A stretch of 24,012 nucleotides of DNA from the NCBI GenBank assembly GCA_035461405.1, contig DATHVH010000281.1, positions 1 to 24,012 of the forward strand, written 5' to 3'. The notes beneath the pieces were generated by a model. It saw nothing but the letters and a program-made list of their open reading frames with translations, was not told the origin of the DNA and made no database searches. Source of the DNA: Anditalea sp035461405 (lineage in GTDB: Bacteria > Bacteroidota > Bacteroidia > Cytophagales > Cyclobacteriaceae). Below, in pieces: positions 6,472-15,508 of the stretch; positions within the stretch are counted from its first letter, which is position 1; every line of letters begins with the position of its first letter. The translations under genes and the position numbers were made by a program.

Positions 6472-8697
6472 TCAGTCAAATCTAGTGACTTTAATAATGC
6501 CATCTACCTTCATCAAATTTGTGATAAGATTGTCCAGGTGCTGTGTGCTATGTACATACAATTTTATACTACCCTCAAATATCCCGCTGTCAGAATCTAC
6601 AGTAATAGACCGCATATTTACTTTGAGTTCATTTGATATGACTTTGGTAACATCATTAATAAGCCCTACCCTATCTGTACCAATAATCTTTAAACCTGCA
6701 AGAAAAGCAATTTTCTGCTGACTCGTCCAACGTGCCTTGATGACTCTGTTACCGTGGTTGGACAAAAGTTCCAGTGCATTAGGACAGGAGGTACGGTGAA
6801 TCTTTATACCCTCGTTTACCGTCACAAATCCAAAGACGTCATCACCTGGAATAGGGTTACAGCATTTTGCCAAGATGTAATCGATCTGATCCATATCATC
6901 TCCGATAAGTAGCTGATCATGATCAGGGCCTTTTAGATTTCTGATTTCTTTCACAAAACTGGACTCATCCGTTACATTATCCAGCGGTGAAGTTTTGGAT
7001 TTCTGGCTCTTAGCTTGTTTAAATTCTTTAAAAGTCTTTATAGTGGTGGGATCAATTATTCCCTTGCCCACTTTATAGTAAAACTCACTTGCTGTCTTGG
7101 TTTCGAAAAATGCCCTCAGCTGCTCGATTGCTACAGAATTAAAGTCCATCTTCATCTGTTTGAGCTTTCGCTGGACTATCTCTTTACCATCCATGATGGT
7201 GGATTTCTTTTCATCCCTCAGTGCATCTTTTATTTTGGCTTTTGCCCTGGAGGTGACTACAGATTTTAACCAATCTTCAGAAGGCTTCTGTTTATTGGAA
7301 GTGAGTATTTCTACTTGATCTCCGTTTTTGAGCGTATGGCTGATTGGCACAAGGCGCTGATTAACTTTAGCACCTATACATTTGGCCCCTACTTCGGTGT
7401 GAATTTCGAATGCAAAATCGAGCGCTGTAGCCCCAAATGGCAGCACTTTTAGATCCCCTTTAGGTGTAAAAACAAATACTTCATCATGAAAAAGATTTCC
7501 CCTGAAATCATCCATGAACTCGATGGCAGTCCCGTCATTATTTTCCATCAAAGTCCTGACCTGGGTGATCCATTCATCAAGTCCCTTTCCTCCTTTAGTG
7601 GCTGCTACTTCTATCTCTTTATACTTCCAATGCGCCGCATATCCTCTTTCTGCTATATCATCCATCCTTTGGGTTCTGATCTGCACCTCTACCCATTGTC
7701 CGGTATGGCTCATTACAGTGGAATGAAGTGATTCGTATCCATTAGCTCTTGGTGTACTTATCCAATCTCGAAGCCTATCTGGATTAGGCCTGTAAAAGTC
7801 TGTCACTATTGAATATACTTGCCAGCAGTCGGCCTTTTCATTTTCTATTGGAGTATCTATTATAATCCTTACAGCAAAAAGATCGTATACCTCCTCAAAA
7901 GGTATATTTTGCTTTTTCATTTTATTATAGATACTATAAACAGATTTTGGTCTGCCCTTGATCGTATATTTATAGTTCAGCCCATTTAGCTCCGTTTCTA
8001 TAGGCGCTATGAAATTCTTAATAAACTTATTTCGAGAAACCCGGGTCTCACTGATTTTATGTACTATAAAGTCATAGGTCTCAGTATCTGTATATTTTAG
8101 ATAAAGGTCTTCCAGTTCAGATTTGATGGCATATAGCCCAAGGCGATGTGCCAGCGGGGCATAGAGGTACATGGTTTCGGATGCTATCTTCAGCTGCTTA
8201 TGCCGGGGCATGCTCTCCAAAGTCCTCATATTATTAAGCCGGTCTGCTAATTTGATCAGAATTACCCTTACATCATCCGAAAGGGTAAGGAGCATTTTAC
8301 GGAAATTTTCTGCCTGCTGGGAACTGCCATATTCAAATACTCCAGATATCTTGGTCAGTCCATCAATAATTTGGGTGACTTTGGGACCAAATTCTCTATC
8401 GATATCCTCCAATTCCCAATCTGTGTCTTCTACTACATCATGAAGGAGAGCGGCTACTATACTGGTAGTGCCCAGCCCAATTTCTTCGACACATACCAGC
8501 GCTACTTCGAGAGGGTGGTATATATATGGCTCCCCTGTTTTGCGCCGCATTTCCTTATGCGCATCACTGGAGATATTAAACGCTTTTTTGATCAACTTGG
8601 CATCTCCTGGCTTAAGGACAGGTTTAGCCATCCGTAATAACTTCCTATATCGCTTTAATATTTCTTTTCTTTCAAGCTCTAGATCTACATTAATCAT
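6472..8697 (-). CDS. Bifunctional (p)ppGpp synthetase/hydrolase (RelA/SpoT family)
   Basis: Makes and degrades the stringent-response alarmone (p)ppGpp. The 741-residue length and domain order are canonical. The HD hydrolase domain has His61, HDVVEDT at 86-92 and Asp152 in KLADRLNNMRTL. The synthetase domain has GRPKSVYSIYNKM near 248-260 and DWISTPRANGYESLHST near 311-327. A TGS domain (~405-470, DEVFVFTPKG to GDQVEILTS) and a conserved-cysteine segment (YILAKCCNPIPGDDV) follow, and an ACT domain closes the protein (last ~75 residues). Because the HD residues are intact, it should hydrolyse as well as synthesise. It sits upstream of fur, STAS and purA, whose product uses GTP. It diverges from the tRNA-Leu/tig block. 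Confidence 0.96.
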   Translation of the reverse strand: MINVDLELERKEILKRYRKLLRMAKPVLKPGDAKLIKKAFNISSDAHKEMRRKTGEPYIYHPLEVALVCVEEIGLGTTSIVAALLHDVVEDTDWELEDIDREFGPKVTQIIDGLTKISGVFEYGSSQQAENFRKMLLTLSDDVRVILIKLADRLNNMRTLESMPRHKQLKIASETMYLYAPLAHRLGLYAIKSELEDLYLKYTDTETYDFIVHKISETRVSRNKFIKNFIAPIETELNGLNYKYTIKGRPKSVYSIYNKMKKQNIPFEEVYDLFAVRIIIDTPIENEKADCWQVYSIVTDFYRPNPDRLRDWISTPRANGYESLHSTVMSHTGQWVEVQIRTQRMDDIAERGYAAHWKYKEIEVAATKGGKGLDEWITQVRTLMENNDGTAIEFMDDFRGNLFHDEVFVFTPKGDLKVLPFGATALDFAFEIHTEVGAKCIGAKVNQRLVPISHTLKNGDQVEILTSNKQKPSEDWLKSVVTSRAKAKIKDALRDEKKSTIMDGKEIVQRKLKQMKMDFNSVAIEQLRAFFETKTASEFYYKVGKGIIDPTTIKTFKEFKQAKSQKSKTSPLDNVTDESSFVKEIRNLKGPDHDQLLIGDDMDQIDYILAKCCNPIPGDDVFGFVTVNEGIKIHRTSCPNALELLSNHGNRVIKARWTSQQKIAFLAGLKIIGTDRVGLINDVTKVISNELKVNMRSITVDSDSGIFEGSIKLYVHSTQHLDNLITNLMKVDGIIKVTRFD

Positions 8698-8865
8698 ATA
8701 ATCGAAGTTATAACAAATCTTTTCTTTAATTAACCTATTTTACACTAATTTTATAACCGATTAGCAACATGTTCACTTTCAATAAAATACCCTTCTACAC
8801 AATTCTAACCCAATAAAGGACGGTTAGTTTTTTCAATTAATTTAAAATTATTTTTACTCAAAGCC

Positions 8866-8895
8866 TTGCGGTTTTAAATTCCTTTATTACCTTTG
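8866..8895 (+). promoter_or_regulatory. Promoter of tRNA-Leu
   Basis: TTG (8866-8868), 19 nt, then a perfect -7 TACCTTTG (8888-8895). The tRNA begins at 8912, so transcription should start just after ~8900. The octamer is identical to that of the left-edge proximal promoter. Confidence 0.75.
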
Positions 8896-8911
8896 CATCC
8901 ACATTACAGAA

Positions 8912-8993
8912 GCGGATGTGGCGAAATTGGTAGACGCACTAGACTTAGGATCTAGCGCCGTGAGGCATGGGGGTTCGAGTCCCTCTATCCGCA
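8912..8993 (+). tRNA. tRNA-Leu (anticodon UAG)
   Basis: A class II cloverleaf of 82 nt. The acceptor stem GCGGATG pairs with TATCCGC (one G-U), with discriminator A. The anticodon stem CTAGA/TCTAG holds loop CTTAGGA, giving anticodon UAG (8946-8948), which reads CUA-type leucine codons. The variable arm is long, as expected for leucine, and the T arm contains GGTTCGAGTCC. The 3' CCA is not encoded. Confidence 0.97.
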
Positions 8994-9002
8994 CTTAATA
9001 AG

Positions 9003-9053
9003 ACCCTCGATCACGGTCCCGACACAAATTGGGATCGAGGTTGGGGTTTTTTT
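9003..9053 (+). terminator. Terminator after tRNA-Leu
   Basis: CCTCGATC (9005-9012) pairs perfectly with GATCGAGG (9033-9040). ACCC at 9003-9006 can alternatively pair with GGGT next to the T-run 9047-9053. The long loop makes it weaker than the other terminators here, so some readthrough into tig is possible. Confidence 0.6.
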
Positions 9054-9080
9054 GTTCTTTAAACTTTAATCAAAATTACC

Positions 9081-10406
9081 TTGGATATTATATTAGATAA
9101 GCATTCTGCTAATGAAGCTTCAATTAAAATTAGTTTAAATGAAGCAGATTATCAACCTAAAGTTGATTCGAAACTTAAAGAGCATGCCAAGAAAGCAAAT
9201 ATAAAAGGCTTCAGACCTGGTAAGGCGCCGGTTTCCATGGTTAAAAATCTTTATGGCACCTCAGTTTTAGTAGATGAAATCAACAGCATTTTATCTACTT
9301 CGCTAAATGATTTTATAAAAAAGCAAGAATTCAAAATTTTAGGTGAGCCTCTGCCGGTGGTGGAAGATGCTGATGCTATAGACTGGAAAAACCAGAAAGA
9401 TTTTGAATTTGAATATAAAATTGGATTTGTAGAAGATATAGATATCAAATTAGATAAAAATATTCAAGCTACAGACTATACTTTAGAAGTAGATGAAAAG
9501 GTCATAGAAGATGCTTTGACCAATCTGCGTCGACAATATGGTAAGATGACAAATCCTGAAGTCAGCGAAGAAAATGACTTTCTATATGGAGACTTCAAAG
9601 CTGTCGATGGATCTTTCATCAAAACCCTTTCTCTTCCTCTATCCCAAGTGGATGGAAGGTCTATGAAAAAATTTGTGGGTGCCAAGAAAGGAGACGTTAT
9701 TGAATTTGACCCATCCAAATCCATAAAAGGTGATCTGGCTGAGCTGCTGGATATATCTGAAGAAGGAGTAGCTAATCTTTCGGGTGATTTTGTATTTGAG
9801 GTACAGAATATCAATCGAACAGAACTTGCAGAATTTAATGAAGAATTCTTCGCAAAAGTTTTTGGTCCTGATACTGTTAAAACGGAAGAAGAGTTCAGAG
9901 CCAAAGTAGAAGAGATTCTTTCTGAGAATTACAATAAAGAAACTAAAGTTTATACTGAAGAACAGATCAAAGAAAAATTGGTAGCCAGAGCCAAGGTAGA
10001 ACTACCTGAAGCATTTCTTAAGGAATGGTTAGCAAAGGCTAATGATAAAGTTTCCCAGGAAGACATAGATAAAGAATTTCCCACTTATGCAAAGCAATTG
10101 ACGTGGTCATTAGTTTCCAATAAAATCGCTAAGGATAACGATATAAAAGCTGAGCATGAAGATGTGGTAGAAAAAACCAAAGAAATGATCAGAGAGCAAT
10201 TGGCTTCATCAGGCATGGGCGCTCAGATGGAAGATCAGATGGATATGTTTGTAAATAATTACCTTGAAGGTAATGATGGTCAAAATTATATGCAGATGCT
10301 TACTGCAGTCCAAAATGAGAAAGTGATCGCTCTAGTAAAAGAGCAAATCAAAATCAATGAAGAAAAAATCAGTATGGAAAAGTTTAAAGAACTTTTGCAA
10401 AACTAA
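9081..10406 (+). CDS. tig: Trigger factor (ribosome-associated chaperone)
   Basis: Binds at the ribosome exit tunnel and shields emerging chains. The 441-residue length fits the family. The N-terminal ribosome-binding domain has GFRPGKAP at 43-50, a divergent FKBP-like prolyl-isomerase segment lies at about 150-245, and a long helical C-terminal chaperone domain follows. The start is TTG at 9081. An in-frame stop lies at 9060-9062 and no ATG or GTG lies between, while homology begins at the first residues (MDIILDKHSANEASI). The gene lies 87 bp downstream of tRNA-Leu and just upstream of clpP-clpX, a common order in bacteria. A hairpin terminator follows it. Confidence 0.96.
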   Translation: MDIILDKHSANEASIKISLNEADYQPKVDSKLKEHAKKANIKGFRPGKAPVSMVKNLYGTSVLVDEINSILSTSLNDFIKKQEFKILGEPLPVVEDADAIDWKNQKDFEFEYKIGFVEDIDIKLDKNIQATDYTLEVDEKVIEDALTNLRRQYGKMTNPEVSEENDFLYGDFKAVDGSFIKTLSLPLSQVDGRSMKKFVGAKKGDVIEFDPSKSIKGDLAELLDISEEGVANLSGDFVFEVQNINRTELAEFNEEFFAKVFGPDTVKTEEEFRAKVEEILSENYNKETKVYTEEQIKEKLVARAKVELPEAFLKEWLAKANDKVSQEDIDKEFPTYAKQLTWSLVSNKIAKDNDIKAEHEDVVEKTKEMIREQLASSGMGAQMEDQMDMFVNNYLEGNDGQNYMQMLTAVQNEKVIALVKEQIKINEEKISMEKFKELLQN

Positions 10407-10426
10407 TTGAAAGAATAAAACGTTAT

Positions 10427-10461
10427 AAAAAAGTCCTTTTCTAAGGGCTTTTTTTATTTTT
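10427..10461 (+). terminator. Terminator of tig, merging with clpP promoter
   Basis: AAAAAAGTCCTT (10427-10438) pairs with AAGGGCTTTTTT (10443-10454) over a TTCT loop with one G-U pair, followed by an extended T-run. The T-run merges into the TATTTTTG box used as the clpP -7 element. Confidence 0.85.
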
Positions 10462-10462
10462 G
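10455..10462 (+). promoter_or_regulatory. -7 element of probable clpP-clpX promoter
   Basis: TATTTTTG matches TAnnTTTG, and transcription would start about 15 nt before the clpP ATG. There is no good TTG at -33; that position falls inside the tig terminator stem. Support is therefore partial. Confidence 0.45.
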
Positions 10463-10485
10463 TACTATACTAAAAACTTCAACCG

Positions 10486-11172
10486 ATGATCAATAAAGAT
10501 TTTACTAAAGAAGAATTCAGAAAATACGCTGTTCATAGTCAAGGTGTAAGTGGAACTGCATTCGATCAATATACCACTCATATCGAAAACATGACCAGAT
10601 CAGTAATTGAGGAAAGACCTCAAAACTTCCGGGAAATCGATGTTTTCTCTAGATTGATAATGGATCGTATCATTTTTCTGGGCACTCAGGTAGATGATCA
10701 TATTGCCAATATTATCACTGCGCAGCTCTTATTTTTGGAATCTGTGGATTCTAAGAAAGATGTACTGCTGTATGTCAACAGCCCGGGTGGATCAGTGACT
10801 GCCGGTCTCGGTATATATGACACCATGCAGTATATCGGTCCAGATGTAGCTACTATCTGTACAGGTATAGCTGCTTCAATGGGTGCTGTATTATTGGCAG
10901 GTGGGGCTAAAGATAAAAGATCTGCACTTCCTCATACCAGGGTAATGATTCATCAGCCTTCAGGTGGTATGCAGGGACAATCCCGAGATATGGAGATATC
11001 CTTAAAACTTATTCTTTCCATGAGACAGGAATTATATGAAATCCTGGCCCAACATAGTGGGAGGACTTATGAAGAAATAGAAAGAGATTCAGACAGAGAT
11101 TATTGGATGAAAGCACCGGAAGCCAAAGAGTATGGCTTAATCGATGAAGTACTAGTTAAAAAACAAAAATAA
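10486..11172 (+). CDS. clpP: ATP-dependent Clp protease proteolytic subunit
   Basis: Serine peptidase that forms the tetradecameric degradation chamber. The catalytic triad is visible as Ser131 (GIAASMGAV), His156 (MIHQPSGG) and Asp205 (RDSDRDYW), with the family spacing of 25 and 49 residues. The oxyanion-loop motif NSPGGSV lies at 98-104. At 228 residues it has a ~30-residue N-terminal extension relative to the mature core, probably a propeptide. The stop codon overlaps the clpX start by one base (TAATG), so the two subunits are translationally coupled. Confidence 0.98.
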   Translation: MINKDFTKEEFRKYAVHSQGVSGTAFDQYTTHIENMTRSVIEERPQNFREIDVFSRLIMDRIIFLGTQVDDHIANIITAQLLFLESVDSKKDVLLYVNSPGGSVTAGLGIYDTMQYIGPDVATICTGIAASMGAVLLAGGAKDKRSALPHTRVMIHQPSGGMQGQSRDMEISLKLILSMRQELYEILAQHSGRTYEEIERDSDRDYWMKAPEAKEYGLIDEVLVKKQK

Positions 11173-12398
11173 TGGCTCAAGTAACATGTTCCTTTTGTGG
11201 GAGAAATAAGAAAGATGTAGATCTGATGGTTTCAGGGATATCAGCACATATCTGTAATCACTGTATCGATCAGGCCTTCCAGATTCTTGGTGAAGAGGAG
11301 AAGACAAAAAAGCAGGATAAAAAACCAAAATTTAAGCTTAAAAAACCAAAGGAACTTACAAAATACCTAGACCAATATGTAATCGGGCAAAACGAAGCCA
11401 AAAAAGTGCTTACTGTGGCTGTATATAACCATTATAAGCGTCTAGGCCAAAAATCCAATGATGAAGGAATTAACATAGAGAAATCCAACATCATTATGGT
11501 CGGTGATACAGGAACAGGTAAAACATATTTAGCTAAAACTTTGGCCAAAATATTAGAAGTGCCATTCTGTATAGCTGATGCTACCGTTCTTACAGAAGCT
11601 GGATACGTAGGTGAAGATGTGGAAAGTATATTGACACGATTACTTCAGGCAGCTGATTATAATGTCGAAGCGGCCGAAAGAGGCATCGTTTATATCGATG
11701 AGATTGATAAGATCGCAAGAAAATCAGACAATCCTTCTATTACTAGAGATGTAAGTGGCGAAGGAGTACAGCAGGCATTATTGAAGCTACTTGAGGGTAC
11801 TTCAGTAAATGTACCGCCCCAGGGAGGAAGAAAGCATCCTGATCAGAAAATGATTTCTGTTAATACGGAAAACATCCTATTTATCTGCGGAGGCGCATTT
11901 GATGGTATTGCCAGACATATAGGTAGCAGACTAAATACCCAGCAGATGGGATTTGTTAAATCTAAGGAGTTTGAGCAGCATATAGATAGAAATAATCTTC
12001 TTCAGTATGTGATTGCTACAGATCTAAAATCTTTTGGGCTTATACCTGAGCTGATAGGAAGGCTTCCTGTATTGACTCACTTAGATCCATTGGATAAAGA
12101 TACGCTAAAGAGTATCCTAACGGAGCCAAAAAACGCACTAACCAAGCAGTATCAAAAACTGATGGAAATGGAAGGCGTTTCGCTTAAATTCGAAGAAAGT
12201 GCAATTGACTACATAGTGGAAAAAGCGGTGGAATTTAACCTTGGCGCAAGAGGTTTAAGGTCCATATGTGAAGCGATTATCACTGATGCGATGTACGAAC
12301 TTCCATCTGATGATACGGTCAAAGAACTGATCATCGATGAGGAATATGCCAGGGAGCAGTTTGATAAGTCCAAGTTTAAGAAGTTACAAGTAGCTTAA
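11172..12398 (+). CDS. clpX: ATP-dependent Clp protease unfoldase subunit ClpX
   Basis: AAA+ unfoldase that recognises substrates and feeds them to ClpP. The N-terminal zinc domain has Cys6, Cys9, Cys28 and Cys31. Walker A GDTGTGKT lies at 111-118, the pore loop GYVG at 144-147, Walker B (IVYIDEID) at 172-179 and the RKH loop at 220-222. The ClpP-docking tripeptide appears as MGF (259-261) in place of the usual IGF, and sensor-2 GARGLRS is near the C-terminus. The 408-residue length is normal. It is coupled to clpP by a one-base overlap and ends before a strong two-way terminator. Confidence 0.98.
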   Translation: MAQVTCSFCGRNKKDVDLMVSGISAHICNHCIDQAFQILGEEEKTKKQDKKPKFKLKKPKELTKYLDQYVIGQNEAKKVLTVAVYNHYKRLGQKSNDEGINIEKSNIIMVGDTGTGKTYLAKTLAKILEVPFCIADATVLTEAGYVGEDVESILTRLLQAADYNVEAAERGIVYIDEIDKIARKSDNPSITRDVSGEGVQQALLKLLEGTSVNVPPQGGRKHPDQKMISVNTENILFICGGAFDGIARHIGSRLNTQQMGFVKSKEFEQHIDRNNLLQYVIATDLKSFGLIPELIGRLPVLTHLDPLDKDTLKSILTEPKNALTKQYQKLMEMEGVSLKFEESAIDYIVEKAVEFNLGARGLRSICEAIITDAMYELPSDDTVKELIIDEEYAREQFDKSKFKKLQVA

Positions 12399-12437
12399 GA
12401 GTATCAAGATGCTAGATTTTAGTATCAAGAGTAAATT

Positions 12438-12472
12438 AAAAAAAGCCCCAGAAAAACTTGGGGCTTTTTTTT
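12438..12472. terminator. Bidirectional terminator between clpX and MG2/plug gene
   Basis: AAAAAAAGCCCCA (12438-12450) pairs with TGGGGCTTTTTTT (12459-12471) over an 8-nt loop. T-tracts occur on both strands, matching the convergent genes on each side. Confidence 0.92.
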
Positions 12473-12493
12473 ATGTACCATAATCACACATTA

Positions 12494-15190
12494 TTAATTT
12501 ATAATACCCTCATACCTTGCCAATCTACCTTTGGTATCCATTCCCTCAATAACTACAAGGTATTCTTTGGCGAAATCCGAATTAAAAAAACGAACTTCAA
12601 TCTGACCATTTTCTTCAATTTTTAATTTAGGATTCCAATAGAGAGTGGTACGCCTATCTGCTATCCCATCAGTTGGATTCTGAATGTCATATCTTGGACT
12701 ATAAAATTCCTTAGTATTTGAATATCCCTCTATTCTGGACATTATTTTACCTTTAGAGCTGGCGGAACTCAATCCACCTCCACTCTTAGTGTAGACCGCA
12801 ATTACGCCATTTGTTCCACGGGATCCGAACATCGCAGTTTGAGCAGGATCCTTAAATATATCCACAGAGGCTACATCCTGAACATTGACCGCCAGTAAAG
12901 CCCTGGCATCCACAAACATATTATCGATCATAAATAGGGGTTGTGAACCTCCCTGTATTGAGCTAGAGCCTCTTATAGTTACTAGCACATCTTGTTGAGC
13001 AGTAATTACTATCTGTACTCCCGCAACTCTTCCTTGGATCATTTGAAATATATTAGCAAATCCTGCCGAACCCGAAATATCGGCAGGATTTATTGAAATT
13101 TCCCCATCACCATACGGTTTCCTTTTTGCCATTTCTTCTTTATCTATTGACTGTGCCTTTATAGTTACACCTTCAAGCTCTAAGTATTTATCGCTATCAA
13201 GCATTTGTCTGAGCAAGTCCCTTTCTCTATGCCCGGCCAATAAATTAATCGGAAATTCCATCTTCCCTGGATATTTAGGATTAACTGCCTCAAAATAAAA
13301 CTTTGGACTATCCATAGAAATATTAACAAATTCTCTTTTCCGTTTGTCTTTGGCAGTAAGTGTAATCATTACAGTATCCATATAATCCAAAGGGGGTAAT
13401 ATAAATGCTCCATCCTGCTCATATGTGGTGTTAACTACCCCTAAGTCACCTATAATAGCAGTCACAGTACCTCCACTAATATCTTTCCAACGATCTTCAG
13501 CATTCTCAATGCTCCCTTTTATAATAATCCCTTGCTCTATATATCTTTCTATGGATGGAAAAGTATTTTCCAATACATCATTCCAAGTAAACCTGCTCCA
13601 CCCATTGGTCATCATTACTAAATCCAAAGCTTCCAAAGTTTCCGGCTCTCTATCCTTAAAATAATAACCTGGCTGATAAATATTGCCTTTAAGATCTGAT
13701 GTCAGTAGTAAATGAGAAAATATCTGGCCTTTTGCATTAGATTCTGAGGTCACCTGATTTGCATCAGTTACACTTATAGAATAATTTCCTGCTATGGGTA
13801 AACTATCAATAGTAGAATTGATATTAAAGACTACCTCCCCCCTTTTACTAATCTCATTTAGAGATAATACTCCCACTTCTATATGCTCCTCCATAAAATC
13901 CATAAAGAACAATCTCTCCAATATAGGCTGCCCTGAAGCGGATAATACTGTAATTTGATTTATGCCTGAGAGTAAATTATCTTTTGGTATCCGAACTCCC
14001 CAAATGCCATTAATAAGATTACCTTTTATCATGTAATTGATAATGCCCCTCGTCTGACTAACTAATGTCAATTCTTTTTCATCTATATTACCCTGGATAA
14101 ATACCGTAACATATTGTCCTAAGGGGTTATTTACTACCTGCACCGTTAATCCTTCTTTCTTTGCTTTAGGTAAATCAAGCAGTTGTTCGATACCAGTCCT
14201 AGGGTCCCAAACCTTAATTTTGTGAGTGCCCTCTAATTCAGGTGTTAATGAAAACTTTCCCATACCACCAAAATGGGTGGCAATTTTTGTTTCTTCTTCC
14301 AGTCCTAATAATAATCCTTCAAAATCTGCAGGACTACCATCTGGATAAATGCCTTTAAAAGCTATATTACTCTTAAAACCAGCAATAAGATCTCCCCCTT
14401 CAGGCATAAACTGGATGTCAGCCAAACTGAAAGAATAGGGTATCTGAATTTTTTTATTTATACGATAATCTTCATTTTCTTGAAATGACAGTTCTAAATA
14501 TTGAACCTTATGGGGCTCTTCCGGAATACTAAACCCAAAAGAAACTTCCCCTTGATAATTTAATAACAGTTCGTTACTTACCACCTCATCTCCATCTATA
14601 ATGACCTTCATACCAATACTTTTATCAGCGAGTTCATTTCCTTTATGGTCAAGGGCTACCATATTCACCTGATATTTGACTTTGCCATCTTCTAGGTGCA
14701 TCGATGTAAAGTCTATTTGCGGAAGGAATGACGTTAAAGTGGCATCATAGACATTTATTTCCTGTTCGAAAAAATAATCAGGACCGAAATTTTCCATCCA
14801 AGCAGTGTAGGCTTTTATTTTATAGATTCCTTCCATCCCAAATTGAGGGATCTGAAGATCACCATATCCTAACCCTTCTTCCATTTTAACTTTTTTTTGT
14901 CCTAATAGAAGTCCGTCCGCATTAAAAAAATCTACATACAATACTTTACTTAATAAACTGGGGACCAAGTCACTCCCCGCAGTCATATAGGCACTAAACC
15001 ATACATCTTCTCCCAATGTATAGCTAAATTTGTCCAAATGTAAATAGACTTTCTCTACAGGATATTCCTCCTGGGCTCTTTTAAAAAAAGATAAAATCTT
15101 TACAGTGATAGGATCAGGATCGAGATGGCTAAAAGAAAATGAACAGATTAAAATAGGAACTGCAATTAATATCGGTTTTAAAAGCTTCAT
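12494..15190 (-). CDS. MG2-domain/TonB-plug-domain surface protein
   Basis: An 898-residue exported protein of a Bacteroidota-specific type. The N-terminus is a signal peptide (about residues 1-21). Residues ~40-150 resemble a macroglobulin MG2 domain (KVYLHLDKFSYTLGEDVWF, then GIYKIKAYTAWM). Several beta-sandwich modules follow. Residues ~668-806 form a TonB-dependent-receptor plug domain (MIQGRVAGVQI, VTIRGSSSIQGGSQPLFMID, DPAQTAMFGSRGTNGVI). There is no beta-barrel, so it cannot itself be a TonB transporter. A C-terminal beta domain of ~90 residues ends the protein. It is monocistronic, convergent with clpX and sharing its terminator. The role is unknown; family members are thought to work at the cell envelope. 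Confidence 0.85.
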   Translation of the reverse strand: MKLLKPILIAVPILICSFSFSHLDPDPITVKILSFFKRAQEEYPVEKVYLHLDKFSYTLGEDVWFSAYMTAGSDLVPSLLSKVLYVDFFNADGLLLGQKKVKMEEGLGYGDLQIPQFGMEGIYKIKAYTAWMENFGPDYFFEQEINVYDATLTSFLPQIDFTSMHLEDGKVKYQVNMVALDHKGNELADKSIGMKVIIDGDEVVSNELLLNYQGEVSFGFSIPEEPHKVQYLELSFQENEDYRINKKIQIPYSFSLADIQFMPEGGDLIAGFKSNIAFKGIYPDGSPADFEGLLLGLEEETKIATHFGGMGKFSLTPELEGTHKIKVWDPRTGIEQLLDLPKAKKEGLTVQVVNNPLGQYVTVFIQGNIDEKELTLVSQTRGIINYMIKGNLINGIWGVRIPKDNLLSGINQITVLSASGQPILERLFFMDFMEEHIEVGVLSLNEISKRGEVVFNINSTIDSLPIAGNYSISVTDANQVTSESNAKGQIFSHLLLTSDLKGNIYQPGYYFKDREPETLEALDLVMMTNGWSRFTWNDVLENTFPSIERYIEQGIIIKGSIENAEDRWKDISGGTVTAIIGDLGVVNTTYEQDGAFILPPLDYMDTVMITLTAKDKRKREFVNISMDSPKFYFEAVNPKYPGKMEFPINLLAGHRERDLLRQMLDSDKYLELEGVTIKAQSIDKEEMAKRKPYGDGEISINPADISGSAGFANIFQMIQGRVAGVQIVITAQQDVLVTIRGSSSIQGGSQPLFMIDNMFVDARALLAVNVQDVASVDIFKDPAQTAMFGSRGTNGVIAVYTKSGGGLSSASSKGKIMSRIEGYSNTKEFYSPRYDIQNPTDGIADRRTTLYWNPKLKIEENGQIEVRFFNSDFAKEYLVVIEGMDTKGRLARYEGIIN

Positions 15191-15508
15191 AAAAAAAGAA
15201 AAACTAAATAATTAATAATTTTACGATAGATAGCAAATAACATTAACTAAATCTACAATTGCAATAGGTTAATTATAATTTTAGTATCAAAAAAATTTAA
15301 GGATAGACTTTCTAACTATAAAACAAGGGACAATAAACCTTAATATTTGAATAAAATTTATTATCCGCCATCTTACCTGCATTTCAAAGGGAGTTTTTCA
15401 TTAATTGCGGAAAATTATCGACAGATGCACAGTCTACTGTAGGCAAAATTCAAGTTTTTAATTTATTCTTTTTTTAAGTGGCCCGAAAGCGTATATACAA
15501 AATAAAAA
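15191..15508. other. AT-rich intergenic stretch, no gene seen
   Basis: Between the MG2/plug gene start and the lpxB stop. I find no coding frame, no consensus TAnnTTTG on the minus strand and no convincing terminator for lpxB. The only structure is a short ACAGT-CT-ACTGT inverted repeat (15429-15440) without a T-tract. Confidence 0.5.

Noticed and set aside
15429..15440. ACAGT-CT-ACTGT as lpxB terminator
   Set aside because: The stem is only 5 bp with a 2-nt loop and has no T-run on either strand.
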